Assembly (NCBI RefSeq): GCF_900099775.1
Contig: NZ_FMTM01000009.1
Coordinates: 1-64,000, forward strand
Length of the DNA stretch: 64,000 bases
Direction: 5' to 3'
DNA from: Rhizobium mongolense subsp. loessense
GTDB taxonomy: Bacteria; Pseudomonadota; Alphaproteobacteria; Rhizobiales; Rhizobiaceae
Under the pieces are notes generated by a model. It did no database searches, was not told the DNA's origin, and worked only from the letters and a program-made list of their open reading frames with translations. This document shows positions 62,284 to 64,000 of the stretch, in pieces; position 1 is the stretch's first letter; every line of letters begins with the position of its first letter. Made by a program: the position numbers and the translations under genes.

Positions 62284-63147
62284 TCAAACATCTAAGCTGC
62301 GATTATGCAAGTCGAACTTCATGTTGCAGACAAAAAGCGTCGCAACCGTGAGATCGGCGGAGGTCCCGGGGTTGATATCCCTGTCCTTCAGCCGTCTGTC
62401 GAAGTCCAGCAGTATCTCTTCGCGGCTAGGCAAGCGCTTCTCATCCATCACCAGACGGCGTATTGCGTCTGCCTCTTTTGCAATTTCGGCAGAGAGATCG
62501 GTCCCGTGTTTGCGTCCGATATGACTGTCGGGAAACGAGGAGAGGAAGTAAAGATAGACGAAGATTGTCGGCCACATGTCCTCTTCGCCGCGGTCGGCCG
62601 CTTCTCTCCATGCCGACAGGCCACCGTTGAAGATGTCTTCAAAGCCGTTCGTATACTGTCGGGCGATCATGTCGCGGTCGGCGGCCATGGCCATGGCTTT
62701 GACGAGAGACACGGTCGGCTCGTCTCTGACGTCATGTTCTTCGGCACTGCCGAGCCCTCCCGGGTTGGTGAGGCGGATTGCGGCGAAGACGTCGCGGGCA
62801 TCGCCCGCATCCATCTCATCCAATGTCTGCGCGAGGTCCTTGCGGAAATCCCAAGACGTGCTCTCGGCCGCCTTGGCAAGCGGCGCGCAAAGCAGGAGGA
62901 TGCCGAGATTGGTGTTCGTTCCCACGCTTTCGCGGGTGGTGGTTACGGCACGAAGAACACGCTGACCGACCGATGCAAGCGGTTCGGTGACCGATAGCGA
63001 GCTGACGGCCGCACTTTGGAGGAATTGATCCGCCGTCATCCGATGGCCGTCTGCGAAGCGGTGCACGTTGCCCGGCTTCAAGGCATCGATCTCGGCGCGG
63101 CAGGCGTCGAGGTAGGCTGCCATGATCTCTTGGCGCGTCAACGTCAT
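62284..63147 (-). CDS. Triphosphoribosyl-dephospho-CoA synthase (CitG) family protein of the H4MPT cluster
   Basis: The 287-aa protein starts at ATG 63147 in a 4-bp overlap with the upstream ATP-grasp gene. It has KPGNVHRFADGHRMTADQFLQSA and GTNTNLGILLLCAPLAKAA, the CitG/MdcB family signature. No citrate lyase or malonate decarboxylase genes are nearby; homologues in methylotrophs sit in the H4MPT gene set and may add a ribosyl-phosphate-type group during cofactor synthesis. That role is inference. Confidence 0.82.
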   Translation of the reverse strand: MTLTRQEIMAAYLDACRAEIDALKPGNVHRFADGHRMTADQFLQSAAVSSLSVTEPLASVGQRVLRAVTTTRESVGTNTNLGILLLCAPLAKAAESTSWDFRKDLAQTLDEMDAGDARDVFAAIRLTNPGGLGSAEEHDVRDEPTVSLVKAMAMAADRDMIARQYTNGFEDIFNGGLSAWREAADRGEEDMWPTIFVYLYFLSSFPDSHIGRKHGTDLSAEIAKEADAIRRLVMDEKRLPSREEILLDFDRRLKDRDINPGTSADLTVATLFVCNMKFDLHNRSLDV

Positions 63148-64000
63148 GCTGCGGGCCTTTCCTTGACGTCCGGAGTGAGAAGCGCGACCATTGCCTGAGC
63201 GATGCAATCGGCGACGCGGACGGGGACAACGGATTGCAGGCCGGTCCAGGCCGGCATGCTGTTGACTTCCAGTACGAGAAGATTGCCTTCGCATCCCTGT
63301 ACGATATCGATGCCCGCAAAGTCGGTTCCAACAGCGGCGGCAGCGGCAAGCGCAAGTTCGGCAAGCTTCGGGCGCAGCGGCCCGACGACCGGCTCGGCTT
63401 TCGCGCCGCGGGCGATATTGGTGATCCAGCCGTCGGCGCAACGACCCATCATGCCGAGAATTTCACCATTGCTGACGAATACCCGGTAATCCCGATAGGG
63501 CGGTCCGGCACGCAGTACAAGGCGCTGCAGGTAATAGACATTGTCCACCTCGTCCGGGTCAGGCAGATCATCGATCGAACGAATGAGCCTTATTCCGCGT
63601 CCCTGCGATCCAAAGAGCGGTTTCAGCACCAGGAGGCCATGCGGCACCTCGCGCTTAACGACTGTCCTGGCATTGGCGGGACCTTCCACTGCGAAGGTTT
63701 CCGGTGTTGGCACTCCGGCAGCCGCAAGAAGAAACGTCGTCGTCGATTTGTCGACGCAACGCTCGATTGCTTTGGCGGAGTTCCAGACCGGCACGCCAAG
63801 CTGGGTCAGCGCGTGCAAGATGCCGAGACGGCGTGTGATCGCTTCGAAGCTGCCGCCGGAGATGGAGCGGACGATCACACCGGCCGGAAGGGCTCCATCA
63901 AGCATCGGGATGGCAATGCCTGACGGATGCCGGGTATCGAACGCGATATCGGCAAGCGGGCAGAAGATCGTCTCCGCGCCGAGTTTTGCGAAGGCGCGAC
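63144..64000 (-). CDS. RimK/MptN-like ATP-grasp ligase, 5' end cut by window
   Basis: The reading frame runs from the stop at 63144 to the window end without interruption; the likely start lies beyond 64000. Visible are LKPLFGSQGRGIRLIRS for ATP binding, RDYRVFVSNGEILGMMGR and VLEVNSMPAWTGLQSV for the metal site. RimK-like ATP-grasp enzymes add glutamates to cofactors (MptN acts on H4MPT). Its coupling with the CitG-like gene supports a role in the C1 cofactor side chain. Confidence 0.82.
   Translation of the reverse strand, partial: RAFAKLGAETIFCPLADIAFDTRHPSGIAIPMLDGALPAGVIVRSISGGSFEAITRRLGILHALTQLGVPVWNSAKAIERCVDKSTTTFLLAAAGVPTPETFAVEGPANARTVVKREVPHGLLVLKPLFGSQGRGIRLIRSIDDLPDPDEVDNVYYLQRLVLRAGPPYRDYRVFVSNGEILGMMGRCADGWITNIARGAKAEPVVGPLRPKLAELALAAAAAVGTDFAGIDIVQGCEGNLLVLEVNSMPAWTGLQSVVPVRVADCIAQAMVALLTPDVKERPAA

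Noticed and set aside
1..64000. CRISPR arrays, tRNA or rRNA genes, phage genes
   Set aside because: No regularly spaced repeats, no tRNA-like CCA-ending cloverleaf and no structural phage genes were seen while reading; a covariance search was not possible.

Overview
The window reads as a chromosome or megaplasmid segment of an alphaproteobacterium of the order Rhizobiales, probably a Rhizobiaceae member (Ensifer/Sinorhizobium/Rhizobium-like). The support is high-GC coding sequence, long PutA without an N-terminal DNA-binding domain, GbcAB-like betaine oxygenase, Lrp-type PutR, DUF1127, DnaJ/CbpM and Ugp-type transport genes. This is family-level inference from reading the sequence; no database search was run.

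Layout. 1-2.7 kb: the 3' end of glutathione-dependent formaldehyde dehydrogenase, a class C beta-lactamase, a VOC protein and a cupin, the last two divergent from a MarR regulator behind tandem operators. 3.5-5.2 kb: a PLP-dependent dehydratase divergent from an XRE-cupin regulator across a long inverted repeat. 5.4-20.6 kb: a betaine-type catabolic locus. It holds an M24 protein resembling the DMSP lyase DddP, a two-component Rieske oxygenase, a GntR regulator, a DapA-family enzyme, an aldehyde dehydrogenase, an FAD oxidoreductase, a glycine-betaine-type ABC importer with two permeases, a GlxA/AraC regulator, a MOSC protein and a LysR regulator. 21-25.9 kb: putA and its divergent Lrp-type regulator. 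Together these could take a methylated proline- or hydroxyproline-like betaine to glutamate or 2-oxoglutarate, but several expected enzymes are absent.

25.9-41.9 kb is looser and partly decayed. It contains a small membrane protein, an SDR, a three-gene operon (ATP-grasp ligase, DUF1704 'QEGLA' metallopeptidase-like protein, N-formylglutamate amidohydrolase), a Bcr/CflA exporter behind a structured leader and terminator, a methyltransferase stub, a DUF1127 protein, a SARP/TolB/TPR regulator, DnaJ-CbpM, a GFA-family protein, an HNH-like toxin-domain fragment and an exported hydrolase.

41.9-49 kb: a SorC-regulated Ugp-type ABC transporter with UgpQ and a HAD phosphatase, followed by Ohr. 49.8-55.2 kb (minus strand): an ABC exporter, a beta-propeller protein, a cupredoxin-like protein and a binding protein of the set that accompanies PQQ-dependent alcohol dehydrogenases. 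55.3-64 kb: a tetrahydromethanopterin/methanofuran (H4MPT) cofactor and formaldehyde-activation cluster, including an MfnB-FolB fusion, an MfnE-like kinase, Fae, a CitG-like protein and a RimK-like ATP-grasp protein cut by the window end. With the glutathione-dependent dehydrogenase at the left edge, the organism appears to have two formaldehyde oxidation routes, and demethylation of betaines would supply formaldehyde to them.
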